From: Gammaproteobacteria bacterium
Lineage (GTDB): Bacteria; Pseudomonadota; Gammaproteobacteria; Natronospirales; REEB76
Length of the DNA stretch: 16,478 nt
Assembly: GCA_028871235.1 (NCBI GenBank)
Contig: JAGWNO010000021.1
Location: 1 to 16,478 of the forward strand
Direction of reading: 5' to 3'
This document shows, in pieces, positions 1 through 7,733 of this stretch; positions within the stretch are counted from its first letter, which is position 1, and each line of letters opens with the position of its first letter. The notes below the pieces were generated by a model that saw only the letters and a program-made list of their open reading frames with translations, did not search any database and had not been told where the DNA came from. The translations under genes and the position numbers were made by a program.

Positions 1-276
1 AGCGTGCTCAAGGGCGCCGGCACGCTGGTGGCAGCGGCGGGCGAGACCATCGCCGTGTGCGGCCAAGGCAACCCCGGTATGGCGGCACCGGGCATGGGTG
101 ACCTGCTCACCGGCATCATCGCCGCGCTCATCGCCCAGGGTCTGGCATTGCCCGCCGCCGCCCGCGCCGGTGTCATGGTGCACGCGCTGGCGGGCGATCA
201 TGCGGCGCGTGACGGTGAGCGGGGCCTCACGGCGCGGGATGTGATCAAGGCGCTGCGCCGCATGGTGAATCCATGA
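1..276 (+). CDS. nnrD: NAD(P)H-hydrate dehydratase (C-terminal fragment)
   Basis: The gene enters from the left edge already open in frame 1, and its last 91 codons are visible. It encodes the C-terminal part of the ADP/ATP-dependent NAD(P)HX dehydratase domain (YjeF C-terminal, ribokinase-like fold), which converts damaged hydrated NAD(P)H back to NAD(P)H in the cytosol. Visible hallmarks are the phosphate-binding LKGAGTLVA stretch at the start, the strongly conserved GNPGMAAPGMGDLLTG motif with the catalytic Asp in GMGD, and a C-terminal helix ending GLTARDVI. Whether an N-terminal epimerase domain is fused, as in bifunctional Nnr, cannot be seen. Its stop overlaps the tsaE start as ATGA, so the two are translationally coupled. 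The nnrD-tsaE order is standard in Gammaproteobacteria. Confidence 0.93.
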   Translation, partial: SVLKGAGTLVAAAGETIAVCGQGNPGMAAPGMGDLLTGIIAALIAQGLALPAAARAGVMVHALAGDHAARDGERGLTARDVIKALRRMVNP

Positions 277-794
277 AGGTGTTCACGGTGGCGGATGCCG
301 CCGCCATGGATACGCTGGGGGAGACGCTGGCCCGTGCCATGGAGGGCGGGGCGGTGGTGTACCTGCGCGGTGAACTGGGGGCGGGCAAGACCACCTTGGT
401 GCGGGGTGTGCTGCGCGGCTTGGGTTATGTCGGCCGGGTGCGCAGCCCCACCTACACTCTCGTGGAAGGCTACGAGACCCCCGGCCACGGTTTCTACCAT
501 CTGGATCTTTACCGTATCGCCGTACCGGAGGAACTGGAATTCCTGGGCGTGCGGGAGCTGGATGATCCCGCCCACCGCATATTCATCGAATGGCCGGAGC
601 GGGGTGGGGAAGCCCTGCCGGAGGCGGACCTGGAAATCCGAATCCAGGTTCGGGAGCAGGCGCGTAGCGTCTCTTTTCAGGCACTCAGCGAACGTGGCCG
701 GCAGCTGGCTGCGGCCTGGGAAAGCCATACCCATGCCCTGCGCCGGCCGGGTATCCGGTTGCAGGTCGGGGACGATTCTAATGTCACTCTCTAA
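273..794 (+). CDS. tsaE: tRNA t6A37 biosynthesis ATPase TsaE
   Basis: This 173-residue P-loop ATPase works with TsaB, TsaC and TsaD to form N6-threonylcarbamoyladenosine at A37 of ANN-decoding tRNAs, and drives turnover of the TsaD/TsaB complex. The Walker A motif GELGAGKTT lies at residues 33-41. It is followed by the family signatures SPTYTLVEGYE, HLDLYRI and IEWPERGG. The start overlaps the nnrD stop (ATGA). The protein is about 20 residues longer than E. coli TsaE. The extra C-terminal residues run into an AT-rich stretch and are probably a non-conserved tail. Position between nnrD and the amidase gene is the conserved one. Confidence 0.96.
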   Translation: MKVFTVADAAAMDTLGETLARAMEGGAVVYLRGELGAGKTTLVRGVLRGLGYVGRVRSPTYTLVEGYETPGHGFYHLDLYRIAVPEELEFLGVRELDDPAHRIFIEWPERGGEALPEADLEIRIQVREQARSVSFQALSERGRQLAAAWESHTHALRRPGIRLQVGDDSNVTL

Positions 795-834
795 GATATC
801 TTTGTATGTCCATAAATTTCATGATAAAAGAGGC

Positions 835-862
835 TTGAAAACCTCGTTTGATGGTGTATAAC
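835..862 (+). promoter_or_regulatory. Predicted sigma-70 promoter for the amidase-mutL operon
   Basis: The -35 box TTGAAA is at 835-840 and the -10 box TATAAC at 857-862, with a 16-nt spacer. The upstream bases (about 795-834) are markedly AT-rich in an otherwise GC-rich window and look like an UP-element region. Transcription would start near 869, giving a leader of about 23 nt before the amidase ATG at 892. The boxes are read directly; function is inferred. Confidence 0.6.
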
Positions 863-891
863 TACCCCATTTCCCCGCACATGGTACGGGC

Positions 892-2124
892 ATGAAGGCG
901 CTGTTGACTCTGTTACTGCTCTTCCCGTCGGCGGCTCTGGCGATGCCGGTGGCCGTACAGGGCGTGCAATTCGCCCAGGTTAAGGGATACACGGAAGTGG
1001 TCTTCGCCCTTTCCGGGCCGGTAGAGCATTCGCTGTTCACCCTGAGCCATCCGGATCGCATCGTCATTGATATGGACGACGCACGTCTCGCCACCGCAGC
1101 GCCTGCGGGGCAGGGCGTGGTGACCCGTATCCGCAGCGCCCCGCACCAACAGACCGGCTTGCGGGTGGTGCTGGATCTCAGCGAACGGGTGATACCACGC
1201 AGCTTTCTGCGCCAGACCCCGGCCGGTCCGCAGCTGGTGGTGGATCTGTACGGCGCCGGCCAGACAGAGCAGCGCCAGCCGGTATTGAGTGCCACAACCC
1301 CCACGGCAGCTGCTAACAGACCGGCACGTGATATCGTGGTAGCCATCGATGCTGGCCACGGTGGCATCGATTCCGGCGCCCGCGGCCCACACGGCGTCGT
1401 GGAAAAAACCGTGACCCTGGCCATCGCCCGCAAGCTTGCTGCACTCATCGCCCGGCAACCGGGGTTCAAGCCGTTTCTGACTCGTGACGGCGACTATTAC
1501 CTGCAGCTGCGCGAACGCATCGCCCGCGCCCGCGCTGCCCATGCGGATATCTTCATCTCCATCCACTGCGACGCTTCCCGTGATCACGGTGCCGACGGCG
1601 CCACGGTGTATGCACTCTCCGAACACGGCGCCACCAGCGAGCACGCCCGCTGGCTGGCGAACCAGGAAAACGATGCCGACCTGCTGGGGGGCGTATCACT
1701 GGCCAATAAGAGCAACATGCTGGCCTCGGTGCTGCTGGATCTGTCCCAGACCGCCACCATCAGCGCCAGCCTGGACGTGGGCGGACGCGTGGCGCACCAG
1801 CTTGCGGGGCTCGGACCCATGCACCGAGGTGATGTGCAGCAGGCGGCCTTCGTGGTGCTCAAGTCACCCGATATTCCATCCATCTTGGTGGAGACCGACT
1901 ACATCACCAATCCGCGCGAGGCACGCCAGCTCATGACGCCCGCTTACCAGAACAGGATCGCCAGGGCCATCGTCGGCGGCGTGGTGAATTACTTCGACCA
2001 GTATCCTCCGCCAGGCACTGAACTTGCGCTCCTGAAGACACGTCGTGCTCGGCATGCCGCCAGCGCGATAGTGGCGGGTGGGGCCCCGGGTTATACCGTC
2101 GCCAGCAGCGGCGACCAACGCTAA
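892..2124 (+). CDS. amiC: Periplasmic N-acetylmuramoyl-L-alanine amidase (AMIN + Amidase_3)
   Basis: This 410-residue cell-division amidase cleaves the bond between N-acetylmuramic acid and the stem peptide, splitting septal peptidoglycan so daughter cells can separate. A Sec-type signal peptide spans residues 1-17 (cleavage after AALA). An AMIN domain (about 22-120) targets the septum, and a linker leads to a zinc Amidase_3 domain (about 148-366). Zinc ligands by alignment are H156 (DAGHGG), E171 (VVEKT) and H225 (SIHCD), with catalytic E334 (LVETDY). Residues about 239-290 form the extra segment that in AmiB/AmiC carries the autoinhibitory helix relieved by EnvC or NlpD. No LysM domain follows, so the architecture is AmiC-like although the locus is that of E. 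coli and Pseudomonas amiB. It is preceded by its own promoter; no strong Shine-Dalgarno is seen. Confidence 0.92.
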   Translation: MKALLTLLLLFPSAALAMPVAVQGVQFAQVKGYTEVVFALSGPVEHSLFTLSHPDRIVIDMDDARLATAAPAGQGVVTRIRSAPHQQTGLRVVLDLSERVIPRSFLRQTPAGPQLVVDLYGAGQTEQRQPVLSATTPTAAANRPARDIVVAIDAGHGGIDSGARGPHGVVEKTVTLAIARKLAALIARQPGFKPFLTRDGDYYLQLRERIARARAAHADIFISIHCDASRDHGADGATVYALSEHGATSEHARWLANQENDADLLGGVSLANKSNMLASVLLDLSQTATISASLDVGGRVAHQLAGLGPMHRGDVQQAAFVVLKSPDIPSILVETDYITNPREARQLMTPAYQNRIARAIVGGVVNYFDQYPPPGTELALLKTRRARHAASAIVAGGAPGYTVASSGDQR

Positions 2125-2168
2125 GCCCCACGCATCCTTTCTCCGGTCGGTGCCAGCCGTTAAGCTAT

Positions 2169-2185
2169 GGGGTCCGCCCCGTTTT
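2169..2185 (+). terminator. Weak terminator-like hairpin between amidase gene and mutL
   Basis: GGGG at 2169-2172 and CCCC at 2177-2180 enclose a TCCG tetraloop (a UNCG-type loop in RNA), followed by GTTTT. The stem is only 4 bp, perhaps 6 with a G-U and an A-U pair, and the T-run is short. It would at most attenuate transcription into mutL. Confidence 0.2.
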
Positions 2186-2196
2186 ACCGGTAAGCC

Positions 2197-3960
2197 ATGG
2201 CCATCCGTCTCCTGCCACCGCAGCTCATCAACCAGATCGCCGCCGGCGAGGTGGTGGAACGGCCCGCCTCGGTCATCAAGGAACTGCTGGAGAACAGCCT
2301 GGATGCAGGGGCGACGCGCCTGGATGTGGAAGTGGAGCAGGGCGGCGTGCAACTCACGCGCGTGCGCGACGACGGCGGCGGCATACCCAGGGAGGAGCTG
2401 TCGCTGGCGGTGGCGCGGCATGCCACCAGCAAGATCGTCACCCTGGAAGACCTGGAGCGGGTCGCCACCCTGGGTTTTCGCGGCGAAGCGTTGCCCAGCG
2501 TCGGCGCGGTGGCGCGCCTCACCATCACTTCGCGCACGTCCGGCGACACGCATGGCTGGCGTATTGAGGGTGATGGCCATGGTCACTACAGCGAACCGGC
2601 ACCGGCACCCCATCCTGTAGGTACCACCGTAGAGGTGCGCGAACTGTTCTTCAATACACCGGCTCGGCGAAAGTTCCTGAAGAGAGAACAGACCGAATTC
2701 GATCATGTGGACACGGTGCTGCGGCGCCTGGCGCTGGCGCGACCGGACGTGGAGATGCATGCGCGTCACAACGGCCGCAGTCTGCTCGACCTGTCCCCGG
2801 CCACGGAACAGACACAGCGGGACCGGCGCGTGGCGGACCTGCTGGGCGGGGAATTCATGGACCATGCCCTGCACATCACCCATACGGTGGCGGGACTGAT
2901 ACTGCGGGGCTGGATCGCCCGGCCCAGCTTCTCCCGCAGTCAACCCGACATGCAGTATTTCTACGTTAACGGCCGGACAGTGCGTGACAAGCTGCTGAGC
3001 CACGCATTGAAGCAGGCTTACCATGATGTACTGTTCCACGGCCGTCATCCGGCCTACGTGCTGTATCTGGAGCTGGACCCGGCGCGAGTGGACGTGAACG
3101 CTCATCCGGCGAAATACGAAGTGCGCTTCCGCGACAGCCGGCTGGTGCACGATTACGTATTCCGCACCGTGGAAGCGGTGTTAAGGGATACCACGCCCCA
3201 GGTGGTGACTGCGTCACAGCGCACTGCGATTACCACGTTGCCGGCGGGCGCGCCGTCGATGCCAGGCTCTTCCCAGCAGGACCTGTCGCTCAGGATCGCG
3301 GAGCAGATGGCGCATTATGCGAAGCTGGCGGAAGTGCCGGCAACGGCGGCGCATGCCGCAAGCGAGCCCGCCGTCACCCCCCCCCTGGGATTTGCGCTGG
3401 CGCAGTTACATGGTGTCTACATCCTGGCCGCTGCCGCCGATGGCCTGGTGCTGGTGGACATGCACGCGGCCCACGAACGCATCACCTATGAACGGATGAA
3501 GGCCGCCATGCAATCCGGCAAGCTGGCGTCGCAACCATTGCTGGTGCCCATGACGGTAAGCGTGAGCCGGCGCGAAGCGGATCTGGCGGAGAGTTCCGCT
3601 GAGGCACTGGCGAAAATCGGTTTCGTGGTGATGCGGCGCGGACCGGAGACGCTTGTCATCCGCGAAGTGCCGGCGCTGCTGGCGGACCAGGACACGCCGC
3701 AGATGCTGAGAGACCTGCTGGCCGACCTGTGCGAACATGGCGGCAGCCGGCGCATGCATGATGCGCTCGAACATGTGCTCGCCACCCGCGCCTGTCACAC
3801 CTCGCTGCGCGCCCATCGTGGACTTACCTTGATGGAGATGAATGCGCTGCTGCGTGACATGGAACGCACACCACGCGCCGACCAGTGCAACCATGGCCGT
3901 CCAACCTGGACGCGGCTGAGCATGCACGAACTGGACAAGCTGTTCCTGCGCGGTCGATGA
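2197..3960 (+). CDS. mutL: DNA mismatch repair protein MutL
   Basis: This 587-residue GHKL ATPase couples mismatch recognition by MutS to strand incision and excision. The N-terminal ATPase core carries the family motifs: NQIAAGEVVERP near the start, ELLENSLDAGA (motif I), DDGGGI, ATSKI, and LGFRGEALPSV. A transducer domain follows (DARVDVNAHPAKYEVRF-type sequence, about residues 290-310). After a linker rich in Ala and Pro comes the C-terminal dimerisation domain. That domain contains DMHAAHERITYE at 421-432, ACHTSLRAHRG at about 532-542 and CNHGRP at 564-569, the set that forms the latent endonuclease metal site in MutL proteins from MutH-less bacteria. The ATG at 2197 is fixed by the conserved MAIRLLPP start. 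The stop overlaps miaA (ATGA). Confidence 0.97.
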   Translation: MAIRLLPPQLINQIAAGEVVERPASVIKELLENSLDAGATRLDVEVEQGGVQLTRVRDDGGGIPREELSLAVARHATSKIVTLEDLERVATLGFRGEALPSVGAVARLTITSRTSGDTHGWRIEGDGHGHYSEPAPAPHPVGTTVEVRELFFNTPARRKFLKREQTEFDHVDTVLRRLALARPDVEMHARHNGRSLLDLSPATEQTQRDRRVADLLGGEFMDHALHITHTVAGLILRGWIARPSFSRSQPDMQYFYVNGRTVRDKLLSHALKQAYHDVLFHGRHPAYVLYLELDPARVDVNAHPAKYEVRFRDSRLVHDYVFRTVEAVLRDTTPQVVTASQRTAITTLPAGAPSMPGSSQQDLSLRIAEQMAHYAKLAEVPATAAHAASEPAVTPPLGFALAQLHGVYILAAAADGLVLVDMHAAHERITYERMKAAMQSGKLASQPLLVPMTVSVSRREADLAESSAEALAKIGFVVMRRGPETLVIREVPALLADQDTPQMLRDLLADLCEHGGSRRMHDALEHVLATRACHTSLRAHRGLTLMEMNALLRDMERTPRADQCNHGRPTWTRLSMHELDKLFLRGR

Positions 3961-4901
3961 AATCCTTGCCGCCCGTCATCCTGCTTATGGGGCCCACCGC
4001 CTCCGGCAAGACGGCACTGGCAGTGGAACTCGTCAGGCATTTCCCCTGCGATATCATCAGCGTGGATTCAGCGATGATCTACCGCGGCATGGATATCGGC
4101 ACCGCCAAACCGGGGGTAGACATCCTGCGCGTCGCGCCGCACCGGCTCATAGACATACTGGATCCGGCAGAACATTATTCTGCGGGAAATTTCCGCAACG
4201 ACGCGCTGGCGCACATGGCGGAGATCAGTGCCGCTGGCCGCGTACCGTTACTCACCGGCGGCACCATGCTGTACTTCCACGTGCTCCAGTATGGTCTCGC
4301 GGAACTGCCGGTCGCCGCCCCAGGTGTGCGTGCGGAAATCGATGACCGCGCCGCCCGTCAGGGCTGGCCGACGCTGCATGCGGAGCTGAAACGCATGGAT
4401 CCGGCAGCCGCTGCACGCATCCACCCGCATGATCCGCAGCGCATCCAGCGGGCCCTGGAAATTTATTATGTGACTGGCCGTCCCATGTCGGAACTGCATG
4501 CGCGCGCCGCAGTCCAAGCATTGCCGTATCGCTTCATAAAGCTGGCGGTGACGCCCGCCGACCGTGCACTGCTGCATGCACGCATTGCAACTCGATTCCA
4601 GGAAATGCTGGCGGCAGGTTTTGTGGAGGAAGTAGCGCGCCTGGAGCGTCGCGGCGATCTAACCTCGGCCCATGCCTCCATGCGGGCAGTGGGTTATCGC
4701 CAGTTGTGGGAGTACCTGCGCGGCATGTGCACCCAGGTGGAGGCGGTGAACCGGAGTATCGTGGCGACGCGCCGCTACGCCAAACGCCAGTTGACCTGGT
4801 TGCGCGCCGAGGCGGACGTGCAGTGGTTCGAGAGCGATGCGCCGCAGCTCGCGAACAATGTGCGTACCGCAGTGGCTCGGGCGCTGGCGCAGCAGAGCTG
4901 A
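3957..4901 (+). CDS. miaA: tRNA dimethylallyltransferase MiaA
   Basis: This 314-residue enzyme transfers a dimethylallyl group from DMAPP to N6 of A37 in tRNAs reading UNN codons (i6A, the precursor of ms2i6A). The P-loop GPTASGKT is at residues 12-19. The conserved Asp of VDSAMIYRGMDIGTAKP is D37, and GGTMLYFHVLQYGL begins near G101 with catalytic Thr at 103. The C-terminal tRNA-binding part has VGYRQLWEYL and RYAKRQLTWLR. I chose the ATG at 3957, which overlaps the mutL stop (ATGA) and gives a length matching E. coli MiaA (316). An upstream in-frame ATG at 3885 lies inside mutL and would add a non-homologous 24-residue extension. Confidence 0.96.
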   Translation: MKSLPPVILLMGPTASGKTALAVELVRHFPCDIISVDSAMIYRGMDIGTAKPGVDILRVAPHRLIDILDPAEHYSAGNFRNDALAHMAEISAAGRVPLLTGGTMLYFHVLQYGLAELPVAAPGVRAEIDDRAARQGWPTLHAELKRMDPAAAARIHPHDPQRIQRALEIYYVTGRPMSELHARAAVQALPYRFIKLAVTPADRALLHARIATRFQEMLAAGFVEEVARLERRGDLTSAHASMRAVGYRQLWEYLRGMCTQVEAVNRSIVATRRYAKRQLTWLRAEADVQWFESDAPQLANNVRTAVARALAQQS

Positions 4902-4910
4902 TGGCGGCTG

Positions 4911-4919
4911 TGCTACAAT
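4911..4919 (+). promoter_or_regulatory. Candidate extended -10 promoter for hfq
   Basis: TG at 4911-4912, one base, then TACAAT at 4914-4919 form an extended -10 element just after the miaA stop. No good -35 box lies 17 nt upstream, which fits the extended -10 class. The predicted start near 4926 gives an hfq leader of about 65 nt. Dedicated hfq promoters in this operon are known in E. coli, but there they lie within miaA. Confidence 0.4.
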
Positions 4920-4992
4920 GCGGGAAAATATGCGGAAAACGGGCTAAAAAATGCGCCCAGCGACAGATATAATTAAAACAAGGAGATGAATC

Positions 4993-5247
4993 ATGGCCAA
5001 AGGTCAGTCCCTGCAGGAACCCTTCCTGAACACGCTGCGCCGGGAAAAAATGCCGGTCTCTATTTATCTCGTCAATGGCATCAAGCTGCAGGGGCAGATC
5101 GAGTCATTCGATCAATTCGTCATCCTGCTCAGGAACAGCGTGAGCCAGATGGTCTACAAGCATGCGATCTCCACGGTAGTGCCAAGCCGTCATGTAAGCA
5201 TGGGACCAGATGAAAGCGGTACCGAAGCAGGCGTCGAGAATGCCTGA
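4993..5247 (+). CDS. hfq: RNA chaperone Hfq
   Basis: This 84-residue Sm-like protein forms a hexameric ring that pairs small RNAs with mRNAs. The Sm1 region includes QEPFLNTLRREKMPVSIYLV and NGIKLQGQIESFDQF, with the proximal-face residues Q8 and F42-type positions conserved. The Sm2 signature YKHAISTVVPSR contains the uridine-binding K-H pair. The C-terminal tail is short and mostly acidic or polar (about 15 residues), shorter than the E. coli 102-residue protein and closer to Pseudomonas Hfq. A near-perfect Shine-Dalgarno AAGGAG starts at 4980, fitting strong translation. Confidence 0.98.
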   Translation: MAKGQSLQEPFLNTLRREKMPVSIYLVNGIKLQGQIESFDQFVILLRNSVSQMVYKHAISTVVPSRHVSMGPDESGTEAGVENA

Positions 5248-5270
5248 TCACGCCATGTCGAGGTGACGCA

Positions 5271-6554
5271 TTGTTCGAGCGTCCAGAGAGCGGTGAGCGC
5301 GCCGTTCTTGTCCACCTGAATCTCGATCCCGCCACTGGTAACGAGCTGCTCCAGGAATTCACCGAACTCGCGAACACCGCGGGCGCCGACATCCTGGCCG
5401 TGGTGATTGGCAACCGGCGCGTACCGGAACCGCGCTATTTCGTCGGTGCGGGCAAGGCGGAGGAAGTTCGCGTCAAGGTCGCGGAAACCGGCGCGGACCT
5501 GGTGCTCGTCAACCACCAATTGTCGCCCAGCCAGGAGCGCAATCTGGAAAAATTCCTCAATTGCCGCGTGCTGGACCGAACCGGCCTGATCCTGGATATC
5601 TTTGCGCAGCGCGCGCGCAGTTTTGAGGGCAAACTACAGGTGGAGCTGGCGCAGCACCGGCATTTCGCCACCCGGCTGGTGCGCGGCTGGACACACCTGG
5701 AACGGCAGCGCGGCGGCAGCATCGGCCTGCGCGGTCCGGGCGAGACACAGCTGGAACTGGATCGCCGTCTCATCGGCAAGCGCATCCAGCAGCTGGTGAA
5801 GCGCTTGCAACGGGTGCGCGAACAGCGCGAACAGGGCCGGCGCACGCGACTGCGTCACGATGTGCCGACGATATCGGTGGTGGGTTATACCAATGCCGGT
5901 AAATCCACGCTCTTCAATGCGCTCACCGGTGCGGAAGCGTTCGCCGCGAACCAGTTGTTCGCCACCCTTGATACCACCCTGCGGCGCCTGCATCTCGATA
6001 GCGGCCGCACGGTGGTGCTGGCGGATACGGTGGGTTTCATCCGTGAGTTACCCCACGATCTGGTGGCGGCGTTTCGTTCCACACTGCGGGAGACGGAAGA
6101 AGCAGCGCTGCTGCTGCAGGTGGTGGATGCCAGCGACCCGCAGCGCGACGTGTACCGGGAAACCGTGAATATCGTGCTGGCGGAGATCGGCGCACAAGAC
6201 GTGCCACGCCTGGAGGTATTCAATAAAATTGACATCACCGGGCAGCTGCCGGCGGTAGACTACGATCCGGACGGCAAACCGCGCCGGGTATGGGTATCAG
6301 CGGCCTCCGGCGCGGGCCTGGAGCTGCTGCGCGGGGCCATCGCCATGCTGTTGCGCGGCGATACCATCCACGGCTGGTTGCGGTTGGCACCGGCACAGAG
6401 CCGGGTACGCGCCGCATTCTTCGGGCTGGGAGCGGTGCGCGAGGAGAAGGTGGAGCAGGATGGCAGTTGTCTGCTGCAGGTTGAATTACCGCGCAGCGAG
6501 TACCAGCGCCTGTGCCGGCGTGAGGGCCTTAACCCGGCGCTGCTGACAGTGTAA
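5271..6554 (+). CDS. hflX: Ribosome-splitting GTPase HflX
   Basis: This 427-residue Obg-family GTPase binds the 50S subunit and splits stalled or heat-damaged ribosomes. The N-terminal HflX domain shows YFVGAGKAEE and the invariant RTGLILDIFAQRA and RGPGETQLELDRR. The G domain has G1 GYTNAGKST (205-213), the switch II DTVGFIRELPHDLV, and G4 NKID (318-321). The start is TTG at 5271: there is no in-frame ATG downstream of the hfq stop, AGGTGA lies at 5261-5266 with proper spacing, and the resulting N-terminus (FERPESGERAVLVH) aligns with E. coli MFDRYDAGEQAVLVH. It lies 23 nt after hfq, so co-transcription is likely. Confidence 0.97.
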   Translation: MFERPESGERAVLVHLNLDPATGNELLQEFTELANTAGADILAVVIGNRRVPEPRYFVGAGKAEEVRVKVAETGADLVLVNHQLSPSQERNLEKFLNCRVLDRTGLILDIFAQRARSFEGKLQVELAQHRHFATRLVRGWTHLERQRGGSIGLRGPGETQLELDRRLIGKRIQQLVKRLQRVREQREQGRRTRLRHDVPTISVVGYTNAGKSTLFNALTGAEAFAANQLFATLDTTLRRLHLDSGRTVVLADTVGFIRELPHDLVAAFRSTLRETEEAALLLQVVDASDPQRDVYRETVNIVLAEIGAQDVPRLEVFNKIDITGQLPAVDYDPDGKPRRVWVSAASGAGLELLRGAIAMLLRGDTIHGWLRLAPAQSRVRAAFFGLGAVREEKVEQDGSCLLQVELPRSEYQRLCRREGLNPALLTV

Positions 6555-6581
6555 TCACGTCAATATATTGCGGAGTCCTGC

Positions 6582-7733
6582 ATGGTGTGGAACGAACCGG
6601 GGAAGGACAAGGATCCATGGAACAGCGGCAACCGGCCGGCGGATCTCGAGCAGATGGTGAAAAATCTGCAAAGACGGCTGGGTGCACTGTTCGGCGGCAA
6701 GGGCGGCGGCCGGCGCGGCTTCCAGGCCAGCAGTCTGCTGTGGCTGATACCAGTGATCGTCGCCGCATGGCTGGTCTCCGGTTTCTACACCGTAGCGGGC
6801 AATGATCGCGGCATCAATTACCTGTTCGGTCGCTATACCGGCATCACCCAGGCGGGACTGCACTGGCATTTCCCCTGGCCCATGGGGCGTATGCAGATTA
6901 TCAGCGGTCTCGGAAGCCGGACTTACACCCGCAGTTACAATCGCCTGCTCACCGGCGACGGCAGCGTGGTGACGGTTGAAGCGACGGTGAATTACCACGT
7001 GGCGGATGTGCCCAGGTATCTTTTCAACACCGCCAACCCCGGACAGGTGCCGGGGGCCGCTGACAGCGGTATGCAGATGCTGCTGAACTCGCTGGCGGAC
7101 AGCGCCATCCGCGACACCGTGGCCCAGAGCAAGCTTGCGGATATGTTGGGTAACGGCCGGGAGAAAGCCGAGACCGGCGCATTGCAACTGCTGAGTACGG
7201 CCCTGGGTCGCTATGACACCGGACTGGCGGTGACCCGCCTGGTATTCCAGAAAGTGGCGGTGCCCGATGCCGTGAGCGCCGCCTATGCGGAGGTGCGTAA
7301 GGCGCGGGAAAGCAGCCGTCAGGCCCGGAATGACGCCCAGGTGTACGCCGATGAACTGGTGCCGCAGTCACGGGATGAGGCGGCAGTGAAACTGCGGGAA
7401 GCGGAAACCTACAAGTCAACGCTCATCATCCGGGCGCAGGGAGATACCGCGCGCTTCGAGGAGATTCTGGCGGCTTACCGCCGCGCACCGGCTTTGACCC
7501 GGGACGAACTGTATTTTCACACCATGGAAGAGGTGCTGGGTAACGTCAAGAAAGTGGTGGTGGATGCCAGCAGCGGCCGCGTCAGCGTGTATATCGGCGA
7601 GCCGTTCAGCGCGCCACTTCCAACCCGCGCGCCGCCGGCCAGCGGTGACAATAAGCCACCCGCGCCGCCGGCCCGCGCCACCACCGCAGCGCCCGCGGCC
7701 AGTACCGCGAATTCCGGCAAGGGGGGCGCCTGA
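6582..7733 (+). CDS. hflK: FtsH protease modulator HflK
   Basis: This 383-residue SPFH/prohibitin-family inner-membrane protein assembles with HflC into a large cage around FtsH and limits its access to substrates. The N-terminus starts MVWNEPGKDKDPW, has a Gly-rich stretch (about 43-50, GGKGGG), then one transmembrane helix at about 56-72 (WLIPVIVAAWLVSGFYTV). The SPFH domain follows, with a helical segment rich in Ala, Glu and Arg and the RAPALTRDELYFHTMEEVLG motif typical of HflK. The last 40 residues are a Pro/Ala/Thr-rich low-complexity tail on the periplasmic side. A GGAG at 6572-6575 precedes the ATG. The stop overlaps hflC (TGATG). Sequence is noticeably divergent from E. coli HflK, but synteny makes the assignment secure. 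Confidence 0.93.
   Translation: MVWNEPGKDKDPWNSGNRPADLEQMVKNLQRRLGALFGGKGGGRRGFQASSLLWLIPVIVAAWLVSGFYTVAGNDRGINYLFGRYTGITQAGLHWHFPWPMGRMQIISGLGSRTYTRSYNRLLTGDGSVVTVEATVNYHVADVPRYLFNTANPGQVPGAADSGMQMLLNSLADSAIRDTVAQSKLADMLGNGREKAETGALQLLSTALGRYDTGLAVTRLVFQKVAVPDAVSAAYAEVRKARESSRQARNDAQVYADELVPQSRDEAAVKLREAETYKSTLIIRAQGDTARFEEILAAYRRAPALTRDELYFHTMEEVLGNVKKVVVDASSGRVSVYIGEPFSAPLPTRAPPASGDNKPPAPPARATTAAPAASTANSGKGGA

Noticed and set aside
1864..3150. 428-codon minus-strand open frame across the amidase gene and mutL
   Set aside because: It lies antisense to two well-conserved genes, has no recognisable domains and is a GC-rich shadow frame.
4968..4973. Perfect TATAAT upstream of hfq
   Set aside because: Initiation would fall on the Shine-Dalgarno at 4980, leaving almost no leader, and no -35 box is placed correctly.
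6543..6570. CTGACA and TATATT within a CAATATATTG palindrome before hflK
   Set aside because: The spacer is only 15 nt and the palindrome is 10 bp of AT-rich sequence, too weak for a promoter or operator call.
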